Positions 7,912-15,420 of a stretch of DNA of 22,277 bases are shown piece after piece. Below the pieces are notes generated by a model. It made no database searches. It worked only from the letters and a program-made list of their open reading frames with translations, and was not told the origin of the DNA. The first letter of the stretch is position 1. Every line of letters begins with the position of its first letter. Position numbers and translations under genes: made by a program. The DNA comes from UBA7803 sp036381275 (GTDB lineage: Bacteria; Pseudomonadota; Gammaproteobacteria; Pseudomonadales; Azotimanducaceae), in assembly GCA_036381275.1 (NCBI GenBank), contig DASVDC010000131.1, forward strand, positions 1 through 22,277, written 5' to 3'.

Positions 7912-8173
7912 AAGCGCCTGTGGGAGCGGCCTCCGGCCGCGAATCGCACTCGATTTCGGCGCTTCGGCGCCGGGTCACCATCCGCTCGTGCAGCGCGCAC
8001 AGGCGGCGGCTCGCCGAATACTTGAACAGCCCCGGCACGAACGCGTGGATCGCGCACATCACCGCGCAGGCGAGCAGCGTCGCCGCGAAGCCCATCGCCG
8101 CCTGCCAGTGCTCGAAATAGCTCTCGCCGACGGACTCGGGATGCTCCCGGAAATCGCGCACCAGTTGCAGCAT
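7901..8173 (-). CDS. DUF6356-like small membrane protein
   Basis: A 90-residue protein. The ATG at 8173 is fixed by a near-perfect GGAGGT Shine-Dalgarno about 5 bases upstream; an in-frame codon at 8194 is less likely. The N-terminus LVRDFREHPESVGESYFEHW is followed by one clear membrane segment (AAMGFAATLLACAVMCAIHAFVPGLF) and a conserved-looking KYSASRRLCALHERM. This matches what I recall of DUF6356, a family of unknown function. The last roughly 15 residues (DSRPEAAPTGASGR) are encoded by a REP-like repeat at 7919-7943 and are probably not part of the conserved fold. The reading frame ends in a TAG that overlaps the ligase stop codon by 3 bases on the opposite strand. Confidence 0.8.
   Translation of the reverse strand: MLQLVRDFREHPESVGESYFEHWQAAMGFAATLLACAVMCAIHAFVPGLFKYSASRRLCALHERMVTRRRSAEIECDSRPEAAPTGASGR
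7919..7943. repeat. REP-like palindrome, single copy
   Basis: The sequence begins TGTGGGAGC and ends GCCGCGAA, with the internal imperfect dyad GCGGCC-TCC-GGCCGC. The same element occurs as an inverted pair at 13444-13507, and a relative sits at 15365-15390. It lies at the convergent junction of the ATP-grasp ligase and the DUF6356-type gene and is inside the coding frame of the latter. Confidence 0.75.
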
Positions 8174-8284
8174 GGCCACCTCCGATGAGGCCACCCACTC
8201 TGGCCGCAGATTAATCCAGAGACTACGCGATGCGGTCCCAAATTCATCTATCTTTCATCCTCCAGGTGGGATATTTTTCGACGC

Positions 8285-8749
8285 ATGGCCCCGCCCGACC
8301 TGGATCGCATCGACCGGCACATCCTCCGCGTGCTGCAGGCGGACTCGACGCTGCCGATCCAGCAGGTCGGCGAGCGGGTCGGGCTGTCGCACAACGCCTG
8401 CTGGCGCCGGATCAAGCGCCTGGAAGAGGCGGGGGTGATACGCAAGCGGGTCGCGCTGGTCGACCCGAAGAAGCTCGGCTACGGCGTCACGGTGTTCGTC
8501 ACCGTACGCACCAGTCAGCACACGGAGGAATGGCTCGACCGGTTCGCCCGCGGGGTCTCCGCGCTGCCGGAAGTGATGGAGTTCTACCGCACGAGCGGCG
8601 ACATCGACTATCTGCTCAAGGTGCTGGTCTCGGACATCGCCGAGTACGACCGCTTCTACAAGAAGCTGATCGCGATCGCGCCGCTCACCGACGTCTCGTC
8701 CAACTTCGCGATGGAGCAGGTGAAGTACACGACCGAGGTGCCGGTCTGA
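8285..8749 (+). CDS. Lrp/AsnC family transcriptional regulator
   Basis: A 154-residue protein of standard Lrp/AsnC size. The N-terminal winged helix covers residues 5-60: LDRIDRHILRVLQADSTLPI, then the recognition region VGLSHNACWRRIKRLEEAGVI. The C-terminal RAM effector-binding and oligomerisation domain runs from about residue 70 (VTVFVTVRTSQHTEEWLDRF, then VMEFYRTSGDIDYLLKVL). Such proteins usually bind amino acids and regulate amino-acid metabolism or transport genes, often including themselves. The 111 bp before it, shared with the divergent DUF6356-type gene, contains an AT-rich patch (8241-8278) unusual for this window, which could hold the promoter and operator. The Shine-Dalgarno AGGTGGG is about 14 bases from the ATG, rather distant. 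Its effector and targets cannot be told from sequence. Confidence 0.92.
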   Translation: MAPPDLDRIDRHILRVLQADSTLPIQQVGERVGLSHNACWRRIKRLEEAGVIRKRVALVDPKKLGYGVTVFVTVRTSQHTEEWLDRFARGVSALPEVMEFYRTSGDIDYLLKVLVSDIAEYDRFYKKLIAIAPLTDVSSNFAMEQVKYTTEVPV

Positions 8750-8758
8750 CCGCGGCTC

Positions 8759-9463
8759 TCAGCCGAGCACGGTGACGTCGAGCAGCTCGCCGATGGCCGC
8801 GGTGAGCGCCATCGCGAACGCGCTCCAGAACGTCACCCGCAGCGCGCCGCGCAGCACCCGCGCGCGCCCGGCGTACGCCGCGAGGGCGCCGAGCCCGGCG
8901 AGGAACACGAGTGACGTCAGCGACACCACGACCGGGATCTGCTCGAGCGGCGTGAGCCACGCGGTGGTGAGCGGCAGCGCCGCGCCGAGCGAGAACGTCA
9001 GCGCCGAGACCAGCGCGGCGCGTACCGGGCGCGCCCGAACCGTGCTGGAGATCCCGAGCTCGTCGCGGGCGTGGGCCGCCAGCGCGTCGTGCTCCATCAG
9101 CGCCGTCGCCACCTGTTTCGCGAGCGCCGGGTCGAGGCCGCGGCTCTCGTAGATCGCGGCGAGCTCGGCGTGCTCGTAGTCGGGATTCTCACGGTGCTCG
9201 CGCGCTTCGCGGGCGAGGTCGGCGCGCTCGACGTCCGCCTGCGAGCTGACCGATACGTATTCGCCCGCGGCCATCGACATCGCGCCGCCGACCAGCCCGG
9301 CGACGCCGGCGACCAGAACGCCCGATGTCTCGGTGCCCGCAGCGGCGACGCCGACCAGCAGGCTCGCGGTGGAGACGATGCCGTCGTTGGCGCCGAGTAC
9401 CGCCGCGCGCAGCCAGCCGGAGCGGTGGGTCCAGTGCATCTCCGGCTCGACGTGAGGCATCGG
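8759..9463 (-). CDS. VIT1/CCC1 family iron/manganese transporter
   Basis: A 234-residue membrane protein of the DUF125/VIT family. Members move Fe2+ or Mn2+ out of the cytoplasm. It begins MPHVEPEMHWTHRSGWLRAA, then has the characteristic GANDGIVSTASLLVGVAAAG near residues 23-42 and GAMSMAAGEYVSVSSQADVE near 60-80. A polar, Glu/His-rich segment follows (REHRENPDYEHAELAAIYESRGL), which in the family forms a cytosolic metal-binding region. Three more hydrophobic helices complete the fold (ALVSALTFSLGAALP, VVVSLTSLVFLAGLGAL, FWSAFAMALTAAIGELL). The ATG at 9463 is preceded by GGCGGAG about 10 bases upstream. It is the last gene of the minus-strand run after the NYN gene (35-bp gap), and only 9 bp separate it from the convergent Lrp/AsnC gene. 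Confidence 0.9.
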   Translation of the reverse strand, partial: PMPHVEPEMHWTHRSGWLRAAVLGANDGIVSTASLLVGVAAAGTETSGVLVAGVAGLVGGAMSMAAGEYVSVSSQADVERADLAREAREHRENPDYEHAELAAIYESRGLDPALAKQVATALMEHDALAAHARDELGISSTVRARPVRAALVSALTFSLGAALPLTTAWLTPLEQIPVVVSLTSLVFLAGLGALAAYAGRARVLRGALRVTFWSAFAMALTAAIGELLDVTVLG

Positions 9464-9498
9464 GGTCGGCTCCGCCGTCTGCCGCGCCGCCCGCGGCT

Positions 9499-10362
9499 TC
9501 AGTCGCCGCCGATCGAGCGGATGATGTAGCCGCCGGACTTCTCGTCGAGCTCGAGCTCCATCTCGCCCCGGGCCTGCGCCTCTTCCAGCAGATCGCTGAA
9601 CGAGCGGAAGCCGTAGAACGATTCGTTGAACCCGGGCCGGCGGCGCTTCAGCGTCTGCTTGACCATCGAGCCCCAGAGGTTGCCGCGCTCGCCGCGCTCC
9701 TCGTAGAGCGCCTCGGCGGTCTCCAGCACCAGATCGATCGCTTCCTGCATCAGATCGTCGGCGGACTTGTCGTCGGCCGCCGTCGATTTGCCGCTCGCCT
9801 TCTCCTCGTGCTTCGCGGTGACCTGCTCCGCCTTCTCGACCTTGCCGGACTTCGCCTTGGCCTTGCTGCGGCTGCGCTTGCGCGCCGGCTTCTTCTGCCG
9901 CACGAGATCGTCGTAGAAGATGAACTCGTCGCAGTTGCTCATCAGCAGGTCGGAGGTCGCGTTCTTCACGCCGACGCCGATCACCGTCTTCGCGTTCTCG
10001 CGCAGCTTGCTGACCAGCGGCGAGAAATCCGAGTCGCCGGAGATGATCACGAACGTGTCGATGTGCTCCTTCGTGTAGCAGAGATCGAGCGCGTCCACGA
10101 CCATGCGGATGTCGGCCGAGTTCTTGCCCGACTGGCGGATGTGCGGGATCTCGATCATCTCGAAGGCGGCCTCGTGCATCGCCGCCTTGAACTCCCTGTA
10201 GCGGTCCCAGTCGCAGTAGGCCTTCTTCACGACGATCGAACCCTTCACCAGCAGGCGCTCCAGCACCAGGCGGATGTCGAAGCGCTCGTACTTGGCGTCG
10301 CGCACGCCGAGCGCGACGTTCTCGAAGTCGCAGAACAGGGCGAGGTTTCCGTCGCTGTTCAT
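9499..10362 (-). CDS. NYN-domain ribonuclease-like protein with C-terminal LOTUS/OST-HTH domain
   Basis: A 287-residue cytoplasmic protein. Residues 1-150 form a PIN-like NYN domain. The acidic residues expected for metal-dependent RNA cleavage are present: D12 (CDFENV), D84 (NSADIRMVVDAL), D110 and D112 (ISGDSDFSPL). A Lys/Arg/Glu-rich linker spans about 155-200 (KKPARKRSRSKAKAKSGK). The C-terminus (about 202-285) resembles a LOTUS/OST-HTH module with LWGSMVKQTLKRRRPGFNES, FRSFSDLLEEA and GGYII, thought to bind RNA. NYN-LOTUS proteins are widespread in bacteria with poorly known roles in RNA turnover. It starts 3 bp after the FadJ-like stop and is probably cotranscribed with it and with the VIT gene. 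No functional link to fatty-acid oxidation is evident. Confidence 0.88.
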   Translation of the reverse strand: MNSDGNLALFCDFENVALGVRDAKYERFDIRLVLERLLVKGSIVVKKAYCDWDRYREFKAAMHEAAFEMIEIPHIRQSGKNSADIRMVVDALDLCYTKEHIDTFVIISGDSDFSPLVSKLRENAKTVIGVGVKNATSDLLMSNCDEFIFYDDLVRQKKPARKRSRSKAKAKSGKVEKAEQVTAKHEEKASGKSTAADDKSADDLMQEAIDLVLETAEALYEERGERGNLWGSMVKQTLKRRRPGFNESFYGFRSFSDLLEEAQARGEMELELDEKSGGYIIRSIGGD

Positions 10363-10365
10363 CGA

Positions 10366-12480
10366 TCAGCGACCGAGCGAGGCGAAGGTCTTGCCTTCCT
10401 TCACCAGGCGCTCGAGCAGCGGCGCCGGCTTCCAGCCGTCGCCGTACTCCGCGCGGAACTTCTCGATGTCCTGCAGGATCCGGTCGAGCCCCTGCTTGTC
10501 GGCCCAGAACATCGGCCCGCCGGTTACCTCGGGGAAGCCGTAGCCGTTGATGTAGACGATGTCGATGTCGCTCGGCCGGATCGCGATGCCGTCCTCGAGG
10601 ATGCGCGCGCCTTCGTTCACCAGCGGGTAGAGGCAGCGCTTCAGCACCTCCTCGTCGTCGATCGGCCGGCGGCTGATGCCGAGCTCGGCCGAGGTTTCCT
10701 CGACCAGCTTGACCACCTCCGGATCGGGCTGACCCGCGCGGCTGCCGTCGGGATAGATGTAGTAGCCGCGCCCGTTCTTCTGACCGAATCGCCCCATCTC
10801 GCAGAGCTTGTCCGCCACCCGGGCAGTGATCGGCACGTCCTCCGGCTTCATGCCGGCGAGCTTCCGCGCGCGCCAGCCGAGGTCGAGGCCGACCAGGTCC
10901 GCCATCTGGAACGGTCCCATCGGCATGCCGAACTGCTGGATCACCTTGTCGACCTGATACGGCGTCGCGCCCTGCAGCACGATCTCGCCGGCCTGGCGCG
11001 TGTAACCGGCCAGCATCCGGTTGCCGATGAAGCCGGGCGCGTTGCCGGACAGCACCGCGACCTTGCCGAGGGTGCGGCCGAGCTTCATCGCGGTGGCGAT
11101 GGTGGTCTTGTCGGTGGCGGCGCCGCGTACCACTTCGAGCAGGCGCATCACGTTCGCCGGGCTGAAGAAGTGCAACCCGATCACGTCGCCCGGCCGCGAA
11201 GTGACCGACGCCATCGCGTCGATGTCGAGCCCGGAGGTGTTGCTCGCGAGCAGCGCGCCGGGCTTCATGACCTGGTCGAAGCGCTGGAACACCTCCTTCT
11301 TCACGTCCAGGTTCTCGTAGACCGCCTCGATCACCACGTCGGCGTCGGCGAGGTCCTCGTAGCGGAGCGTCCCCTTGATCAGGCTCATGCGCTTCTCGAC
11401 GTCCTCGGGCTTCAGGCGCCCGCGCTGCACCTGGATCTCGTAGTTGCGGCGGATCACGCCGAGGCCTTTGTCGAGCGCCTCCTGGTTCATCTCGAGCACA
11501 GTGACGGGAATGCCCACGTTCGCGAAGCACATCGTGATGCCGCCGCCCATCGTGCCGCAGCCGACCACGCCGGCCGACGCGATGTCCTTCGCCGGCGTTT
11601 CCTTCGGCACATCCGGAATCTTGGCCGCTTCGCGCTCGGCGAAGAACACGTGGATCAGCGCTTCGCGCTGCGGGTGGTTCAGGCACTTCAGGAAGTTCTC
11701 CTGCTCGACCTTCATGCCCGCGTCGAAATCGCCGAGGTTCACCGCGGCCTCGACGCACTGGATGATCATCTCCGGCGCGAACCGGCCGCGCATCCGCCGG
11801 GCGGCGTTGCGGCGCGCCTCGGCGAAGATCTCCGGGTTGCCGCGGTCGCTCGCGATCTTGTCGTCCTCGTCGCGGATCTTGCGCAGCCGGGCGCCTTCCG
11901 CCACCACCCGGCGCGCGTATTCGATCGCGCCCGCGACCACGTCACCCTGCACCACCTCGTCGACGATGCCGAGCTCGAGCGCCTTCGGCGCCGGGATCGG
12001 CTCGCCGGAGAGGATGAAGCCGAGGGCCTTCTCGGCCCCGATCAGCCGGGGCAGGCGCTGGGTACCGCCGGCGCCCGGCAGCAGCCCCAGCTTCACCTCC
12101 GGCAGGCCCACCGGCGCGGTCGGCGCAGCTACCCGATAGTCGCAGCAGAGCGCCACCTCGAGGCCGCCGCCGAACGCGGTGCCGTTGATCGCCGCGACGA
12201 TGGGCTTGCGGCTGCCTTCCATCATCGCCAGCACCTCGTGCAGACCGGGTCCCGAGGTCGCGGCGGCGCCGAATTCCGAGATGTCGGCGCCGGCGATGAA
12301 CGCGCGGCCGGCGCCGGTGACGACGATGGCCTTCACCTCGTCGTCGGCCAGCGCCTGACTCACCCCGTCGTGGAGCCCCTGGCGTACGCCGCTCGACAGC
12401 GGGTTGACCGGCGGGTTGTCCACCGTCAGCAGTGCGACGTCGCCGCGCTTCTCGTAATGGACGGTTCCTTTCATGGCCAT
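10366..12480 (-). CDS. FadJ-like enoyl-CoA hydratase / 3-hydroxyacyl-CoA dehydrogenase
   Basis: A 704-residue bifunctional beta-oxidation enzyme. The hydratase (crotonase) domain occupies about 1-190, with VTGAGRAFIAGADISEF, the oxyanion loop NGTAFGGGLEVAL and acidic residues E108 and E128 (GLPEVKLGLLPGAGGTQRLPR). The NAD-binding domain starts near 303 with VVGCGTMGGGI (G307, G309, G312). Catalytic dehydrogenase features are SNTSGL (about 413), H437 in GLHFFSPANVM and GNAPGFIGNRML (479-490). Two C-terminal helical domains follow to 704. It would hydrate enoyl-CoA and oxidise 3-hydroxyacyl-CoA with NAD+. Length and order match FadJ/FadB monofunctional-type alpha subunits, but no thiolase partner gene adjoins it, so I avoid a symbol. 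The ATG at 12480 has AGAGGA upstream; the third codon is also ATG. Confidence 0.93.
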   Translation of the reverse strand: MAMKGTVHYEKRGDVALLTVDNPPVNPLSSGVRQGLHDGVSQALADDEVKAIVVTGAGRAFIAGADISEFGAAATSGPGLHEVLAMMEGSRKPIVAAINGTAFGGGLEVALCCDYRVAAPTAPVGLPEVKLGLLPGAGGTQRLPRLIGAEKALGFILSGEPIPAPKALELGIVDEVVQGDVVAGAIEYARRVVAEGARLRKIRDEDDKIASDRGNPEIFAEARRNAARRMRGRFAPEMIIQCVEAAVNLGDFDAGMKVEQENFLKCLNHPQREALIHVFFAEREAAKIPDVPKETPAKDIASAGVVGCGTMGGGITMCFANVGIPVTVLEMNQEALDKGLGVIRRNYEIQVQRGRLKPEDVEKRMSLIKGTLRYEDLADADVVIEAVYENLDVKKEVFQRFDQVMKPGALLASNTSGLDIDAMASVTSRPGDVIGLHFFSPANVMRLLEVVRGAATDKTTIATAMKLGRTLGKVAVLSGNAPGFIGNRMLAGYTRQAGEIVLQGATPYQVDKVIQQFGMPMGPFQMADLVGLDLGWRARKLAGMKPEDVPITARVADKLCEMGRFGQKNGRGYYIYPDGSRAGQPDPEVVKLVEETSAELGISRRPIDDEEVLKRCLYPLVNEGARILEDGIAIRPSDIDIVYINGYGFPEVTGGPMFWADKQGLDRILQDIEKFRAEYGDGWKPAPLLERLVKEGKTFASLGR

Positions 12481-12510
12481 CGGGGCATCCTCTGATTCGT
12501 GCGAGCGCGC

Positions 12511-12516
12511 ACTATA
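12511..12516 (-). promoter_or_regulatory. Candidate -10 box for the FadJ-like operon
   Basis: On the minus strand the sequence TATAGT lies 31 bases upstream of the FadJ-like ATG, a good match to the sigma-70 -10 consensus. No clear -35 box is seen 16-18 bases further upstream. The predicted leader would be about 24 bases and includes the AGAGGA Shine-Dalgarno. Confidence 0.3.
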
Positions 12517-12560
12517 GCGAATATGCTGGAGCCGGCACAGGAAACGCAGGAGGCGAGCGC

Positions 12561-13430
12561 ATGGAGACGTTGACCCGCGGCTACGGGTTGGTCGAAGGAC
12601 CGCTCTGGGTGCCGGGACGGGGGCTCCTGTTCAGTGACGTGCTGAACGGCGGCGTGTTCCGTGTGGATCCCGACGGCGGGGTCGAAACCGTGTTCGCGCA
12701 CCGCCGCGGCATCGGCGGGATGGCGCTGCACGAGGCGGGCGGTCTCGTCGTCAGCGGGCGCAACGTGTCCTTCAAGCCGTTCGACGGCGGTCCGACGCTG
12801 ACCCTGCTCGATCGCGACCCGGACGCCGGCAACGTCGGCTACAACGACCTCACCACCGACGCGGCCGGACGGATCTATGTCGGCTCCCTCGGCGCGAGCC
12901 CGGTGTTCGCGGACGGGCGGGAGCCCGCACCGGGGGATCTGTGGATGATCGACCTCGACGGCACGAGCCGGAAGGTCGGCCACGAGATCTGGCTCACCAA
13001 CGGGCTCGGCTTCTCACCGGACGGCCGGGTGTTGTACCACTCGGATTCGTCGGTTCGCACCGTCTGGCGTTACGCGGTGCACGGTGACGGCACCCTCGGG
13101 CCGAAAGAGGTCTTCACGCGGGTCGACGAAGGCGTGCCGGACGGTCTCGCGGTGGCCGTCGACGGCACCGTCTGGGTCGCGCTCGCGGGCGGCGGACACG
13201 GGGTGGCGGTCTTCGAGCCGGGCGGCGGACGAACCGACTTCGTCCGGATCCCGGAGCCGATGTGCACGTCGGTGTGCTTCGGCGGTGACGATCTGACGGA
13301 CCTCTACGTGGTGTCCGGATCGGACGGCTCCGGGAGCGACGCGGGCGGCGCAGTGCACCGGGTGCGCGTCGGCGTCGCCGGCTGCCCGGTGGCGCCGGCG
13401 CGGGTGCGGCTGCCGGAGCGGTCCATGTGA
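12561..13430 (+). CDS. SMP-30/gluconolactonase family protein
   Basis: A 289-residue cytoplasmic beta-propeller. The family comprises metal-dependent lactonases that open sugar lactones such as gluconolactone, and some act on other lactones. Residues corresponding to the divalent-metal ligands are visible: E12 (GLVEGPLW), N147 (LTNGLGFSPDGRVLYHSDS) and D194 (GVPDGLAVAVDGTVWVA). N95 of GYNDL and the repeated D-x-x-G-R pattern are also typical of this fold. The start is fixed by AGGAGG about 8 bases before the ATG at 12561; an upstream in-frame start at 12432 would overlap the divergent gene and lacks family similarity. It is divergent from the FadJ-like operon across an 80-bp gap. The C-terminal SGSDGSGSDAGG is low complexity. 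The real substrate is unknown. Confidence 0.9.
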   Translation: METLTRGYGLVEGPLWVPGRGLLFSDVLNGGVFRVDPDGGVETVFAHRRGIGGMALHEAGGLVVSGRNVSFKPFDGGPTLTLLDRDPDAGNVGYNDLTTDAAGRIYVGSLGASPVFADGREPAPGDLWMIDLDGTSRKVGHEIWLTNGLGFSPDGRVLYHSDSSVRTVWRYAVHGDGTLGPKEVFTRVDEGVPDGLAVAVDGTVWVALAGGGHGVAVFEPGGGRTDFVRIPEPMCTSVCFGGDDLTDLYVVSGSDGSGSDAGGAVHRVRVGVAGCPVAPARVRLPERSM

Positions 13431-13443
13431 AGCTACCACCTGC

Positions 13444-13507
13444 TGTGGGAGCAGCCTCCGGCCGCGAATGCTCGGAAACAGTTCGCGGCCACAGGCCGCT
13501 CCCACGA
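13444..13507. repeat. REPIN-like inverted pair of REP palindromes
   Basis: A REP copy at 13444-13468 (TGTGGGAGC...GCCGCGAA) is followed after 13 bases by an inverted copy at 13482-13507 (TTCGCGGCC...GCTCCCACGA). The two arms could fold into one long hairpin. It occupies nearly all of the 85-bp gap between the convergent SMP-30 and methyltransferase genes, so it may act as a bidirectional terminator or mRNA-stabilising element. Confidence 0.85.
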
Positions 13508-13515
13508 GGATCCGG

Positions 13516-14094
13516 TCACGCGGCGGCGGTATCCGCCGACTTCTCCCAGCTGTAGATCCGAAGCGGCGGCACGTTGCGCAGCTCGTGCTGCACGCGTGGG
13601 CGCCCGAACGCCGGCCGCGCGTACTCGGCGACACGGTCGGTGAACTGGTACGCGACGAACCGGCCGCCGGGAGCCAGCGCCTGATCGATCTCGTCGATGA
13701 TGGTCTCGGCGAGATCCGGCGGCATGGTCGAGAACGGAATGCCGGAGATCACCGCATCGGCCGCGCCGAGCCCGTGCCGCGCGAGCTCGGCGGTCAGCGC
13801 GCTCGCGCAGCCGTGCACCACGACGAGGCGCGGATCGCCGATGCGCTGGAGCGTCTCGACGAACTCCGCGGTCCGCTCGATCGCGAGTAGCCGCGCGTCC
13901 GGCGCCATCGCCGCGAGCAGCGCCCGGGTGGTGCCGCCGGTGCCGCAGCCGAGCTCCACCACGGTGCGCGCGGTCGGTATCCGGGCGACGGCGACCAGCC
14001 GGCGTTCGAGGAACGACGAGCTCGGGATCAGCGAGGCCACCACCTTGGGCGACTTCAGGAACGCCTGGAAGAATTTCCAGCTCTGACTGCTCAT
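13516..14094 (-). CDS. SAM-dependent methyltransferase, phospholipid N-methyltransferase-like (COG3963 type)
   Basis: A 192-residue cytoplasmic protein. The start at 14094 is chosen because GAGGAGA lies about 10 bases upstream; longer in-frame starts (to 14187) would enter the divergent promoter region. The N-terminus FFQAFLKSPKVVASLIPSSS is the hallmark of COG3963 proteins, in which a short amphipathic region precedes the fold. SAM motif I is VELGCGTGGTTRALL (46-60), motif II is LLAIERT, and the later motif AVISGIPFSTMPPDLAE fits a member acting on phospholipid head groups or related substrates. FVAYQFTDR lies in the C-terminal strand region. The family contains phosphatidylethanolamine N-methyltransferases, but also untested members and relatives of rRNA adenine dimethylases, so the substrate is inferred. 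It is divergent from the LLM oxidoreductase. Confidence 0.85.
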   Translation of the reverse strand: MSSQSWKFFQAFLKSPKVVASLIPSSSFLERRLVAVARIPTARTVVELGCGTGGTTRALLAAMAPDARLLAIERTAEFVETLQRIGDPRLVVVHGCASALTAELARHGLGAADAVISGIPFSTMPPDLAETIIDEIDQALAPGGRFVAYQFTDRVAEYARPAFGRPRVQHELRNVPPLRIYSWEKSADTAAA

Positions 14095-14210
14095 GCGAAC
14101 GGTCTCCTCGATCCTGGCGGAGGGCCGTAGATCGTACCACTCGCCGTTTTCCCTGGAGCCCCCGGCGGTTGTTAGAATGCGTTTCAAAGCATTTCAGCGA
14201 GGGAGGCGAC

Positions 14211-15368
14211 ATGACCCGATCGAGGAACCTGCGGGCCGGCATCTTTCTGGCGCCGTTCCACCCGGTGGACGAGGATCCGACGCTGGCGATCCGCCGCGAC
14301 ATAGAGCTGGTGGAGTGGCTCGATGAGCTCGGCTTCGAGGAAGCCTGGATCGGCGAGCATCACTCCGCGGGCTACGAGATCATCGCCTCGCCCGAGCTGT
14401 TCATCGCCGCGGCCGCGGAGCGCACGACGCGGATCCGGCTCGGCACCGGGGTGGTGTCGCTGCCGTACCACAACCCCCTCACCACGGCGAACCGGATCCT
14501 GCAGCTCGACCACCAGACGCGCGGCCGCGTGATGTTCGGTGTGGGCCCGGGCTTGTTACCCTCCGATGCGATGATGCTCGGCGTACCGGTAGACGAGCAG
14601 CGCGACCGGATGGTCGAGGCGGTGGAGGTGATCCTCGAGCTGTTCCAGGGCAAGGCGGTCACGCGCAAGACTGCCTGGTTCAACCTGGTGAACGCGCGTT
14701 GCCAGCTCCTGCCGTACTCGCGCCCGTACCCGGAGATGGCGGTGGCGAGCTCGGTGACGCCGTCCGGCGGCCGGCTCGCGGGCAAGTACGGCTTCGGCAT
14801 GCTGTGCGTGGCGGCGACCAATACCGCCGGCTACGACGCGCTGTCGATCAACTGGCAGGTCGCGAACGAGATCGCCGCGGAGCACGGACGCACGATGGAC
14901 CCGGGGTGCCTGCGCCTGGTCGGGCCGATGCACCTCGCGGAGACCCGTGAGGAAGCGCGGCGCGACGTGCAGTACGGCTTCGAGAAGTGGCGCTCGTACT
15001 TCAGCTCCATCAATCCGATGGGCGCGAGCGGTGCCGGCGACGACAAGGACCCGCTCGATGCGATGATCGAGAGCGGCATGGCGGTGGTGGGCACGCCGGA
15101 CGATGCGATCGCGCAGATCGAGCGGCTCGAGCAGAAGATCCCCGATTTCGGCTGCTTCCTGTTCCTCGCCCACAACTGGGCGAGCTTCGAGAAGACCAAG
15201 CGCAGCTACGAGCTGTTCGCGCGGCACGTGAAGCCGCATTTCAACGGGGCGAATCGGGCTCGGGGGGAGTCGTTGCAGTGGGCTAAGGACAACGCTGCCG
15301 AGTTCATCGGCGCGGCGGTGCAGGCGGCGCAGAAGACGATCGCCAAGTACTCCTCCCCGTCGTCGTAG
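14211..15368 (+). CDS. LLM-class (luciferase-like) flavin-dependent oxidoreductase
   Basis: A 385-residue TIM-barrel flavoprotein. The N-terminus GIFLAPFHPVDEDPTLAIRRD, WIGEHHSAGYEIIASPELFIAA and RIRLGTGVVSLPYHNPLTTANR, together with GRVMFGVGPG, are typical of LuxA-like monooxygenases, including alkane, limonene and similar FMNH2-dependent enzymes. The family uses reduced FMN from a separate reductase, or in some branches F420; the cofactor and substrate cannot be assigned from sequence alone. The start is clear: GGGAGG lies 4 bases upstream of the ATG at 14211. A TAGAAT at 14173-14178 could be its -10 box, but the -35 region is weak. The stop codon is embedded in a REP-like sequence. No flavin reductase gene lies nearby. 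Confidence 0.9.
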   Translation: MTRSRNLRAGIFLAPFHPVDEDPTLAIRRDIELVEWLDELGFEEAWIGEHHSAGYEIIASPELFIAAAAERTTRIRLGTGVVSLPYHNPLTTANRILQLDHQTRGRVMFGVGPGLLPSDAMMLGVPVDEQRDRMVEAVEVILELFQGKAVTRKTAWFNLVNARCQLLPYSRPYPEMAVASSVTPSGGRLAGKYGFGMLCVAATNTAGYDALSINWQVANEIAAEHGRTMDPGCLRLVGPMHLAETREEARRDVQYGFEKWRSYFSSINPMGASGAGDDKDPLDAMIESGMAVVGTPDDAIAQIERLEQKIPDFGCFLFLAHNWASFEKTKRSYELFARHVKPHFNGANRARGESLQWAKDNAAEFIGAAVQAAQKTIAKYSSPSS

Positions 15369-15390
15369 GAGCGATCTCCAGATCGCGATC
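15365..15390. repeat. REP-like palindrome overlapping the LLM stop codon
   Basis: GTAGGAGCGATCTCCAGATC is followed by GCGATC, containing the imperfect dyad GCGATCTCCAGATCGC. Its opening resembles GTAGGAGC/GTGGGAGC-type REP heads and the element spans the TAG stop codon of the LLM gene. It differs in the stem from the copies at 7919 and 13444. Confidence 0.6.
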
Positions 15391-15420
15391 TTTGTCAGGT
15401 CGCAGTTCTCGATGGGGTGT

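Noticed and set aside
5828..8188. A 786-codon plus-strand frame overlapping ggt and the ATP-grasp ligase
   Set aside because: It is out of frame with both recognised proteins and has low-complexity Arg/Ala/Gly composition.
9464..11758. Upstream extension of the VIT transporter frame to 999 residues
   Set aside because: The extension overlaps the NYN and FadJ-like genes out of frame and has no recognisable domain. The VIT family starts at MPHVEPEMHW (9463).
12432..12560. Longer N-terminus for the SMP-30 protein
   Set aside because: It would overlap the divergent FadJ-like start. The ATG at 12561 has an AGGAGG and matches the family start.
14095..14187. Longer N-terminus for the methyltransferase
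   Set aside because: The added residues resemble no family sequence and would cross the divergent promoter. The GAGGAGA before 14094 supports the shorter form.
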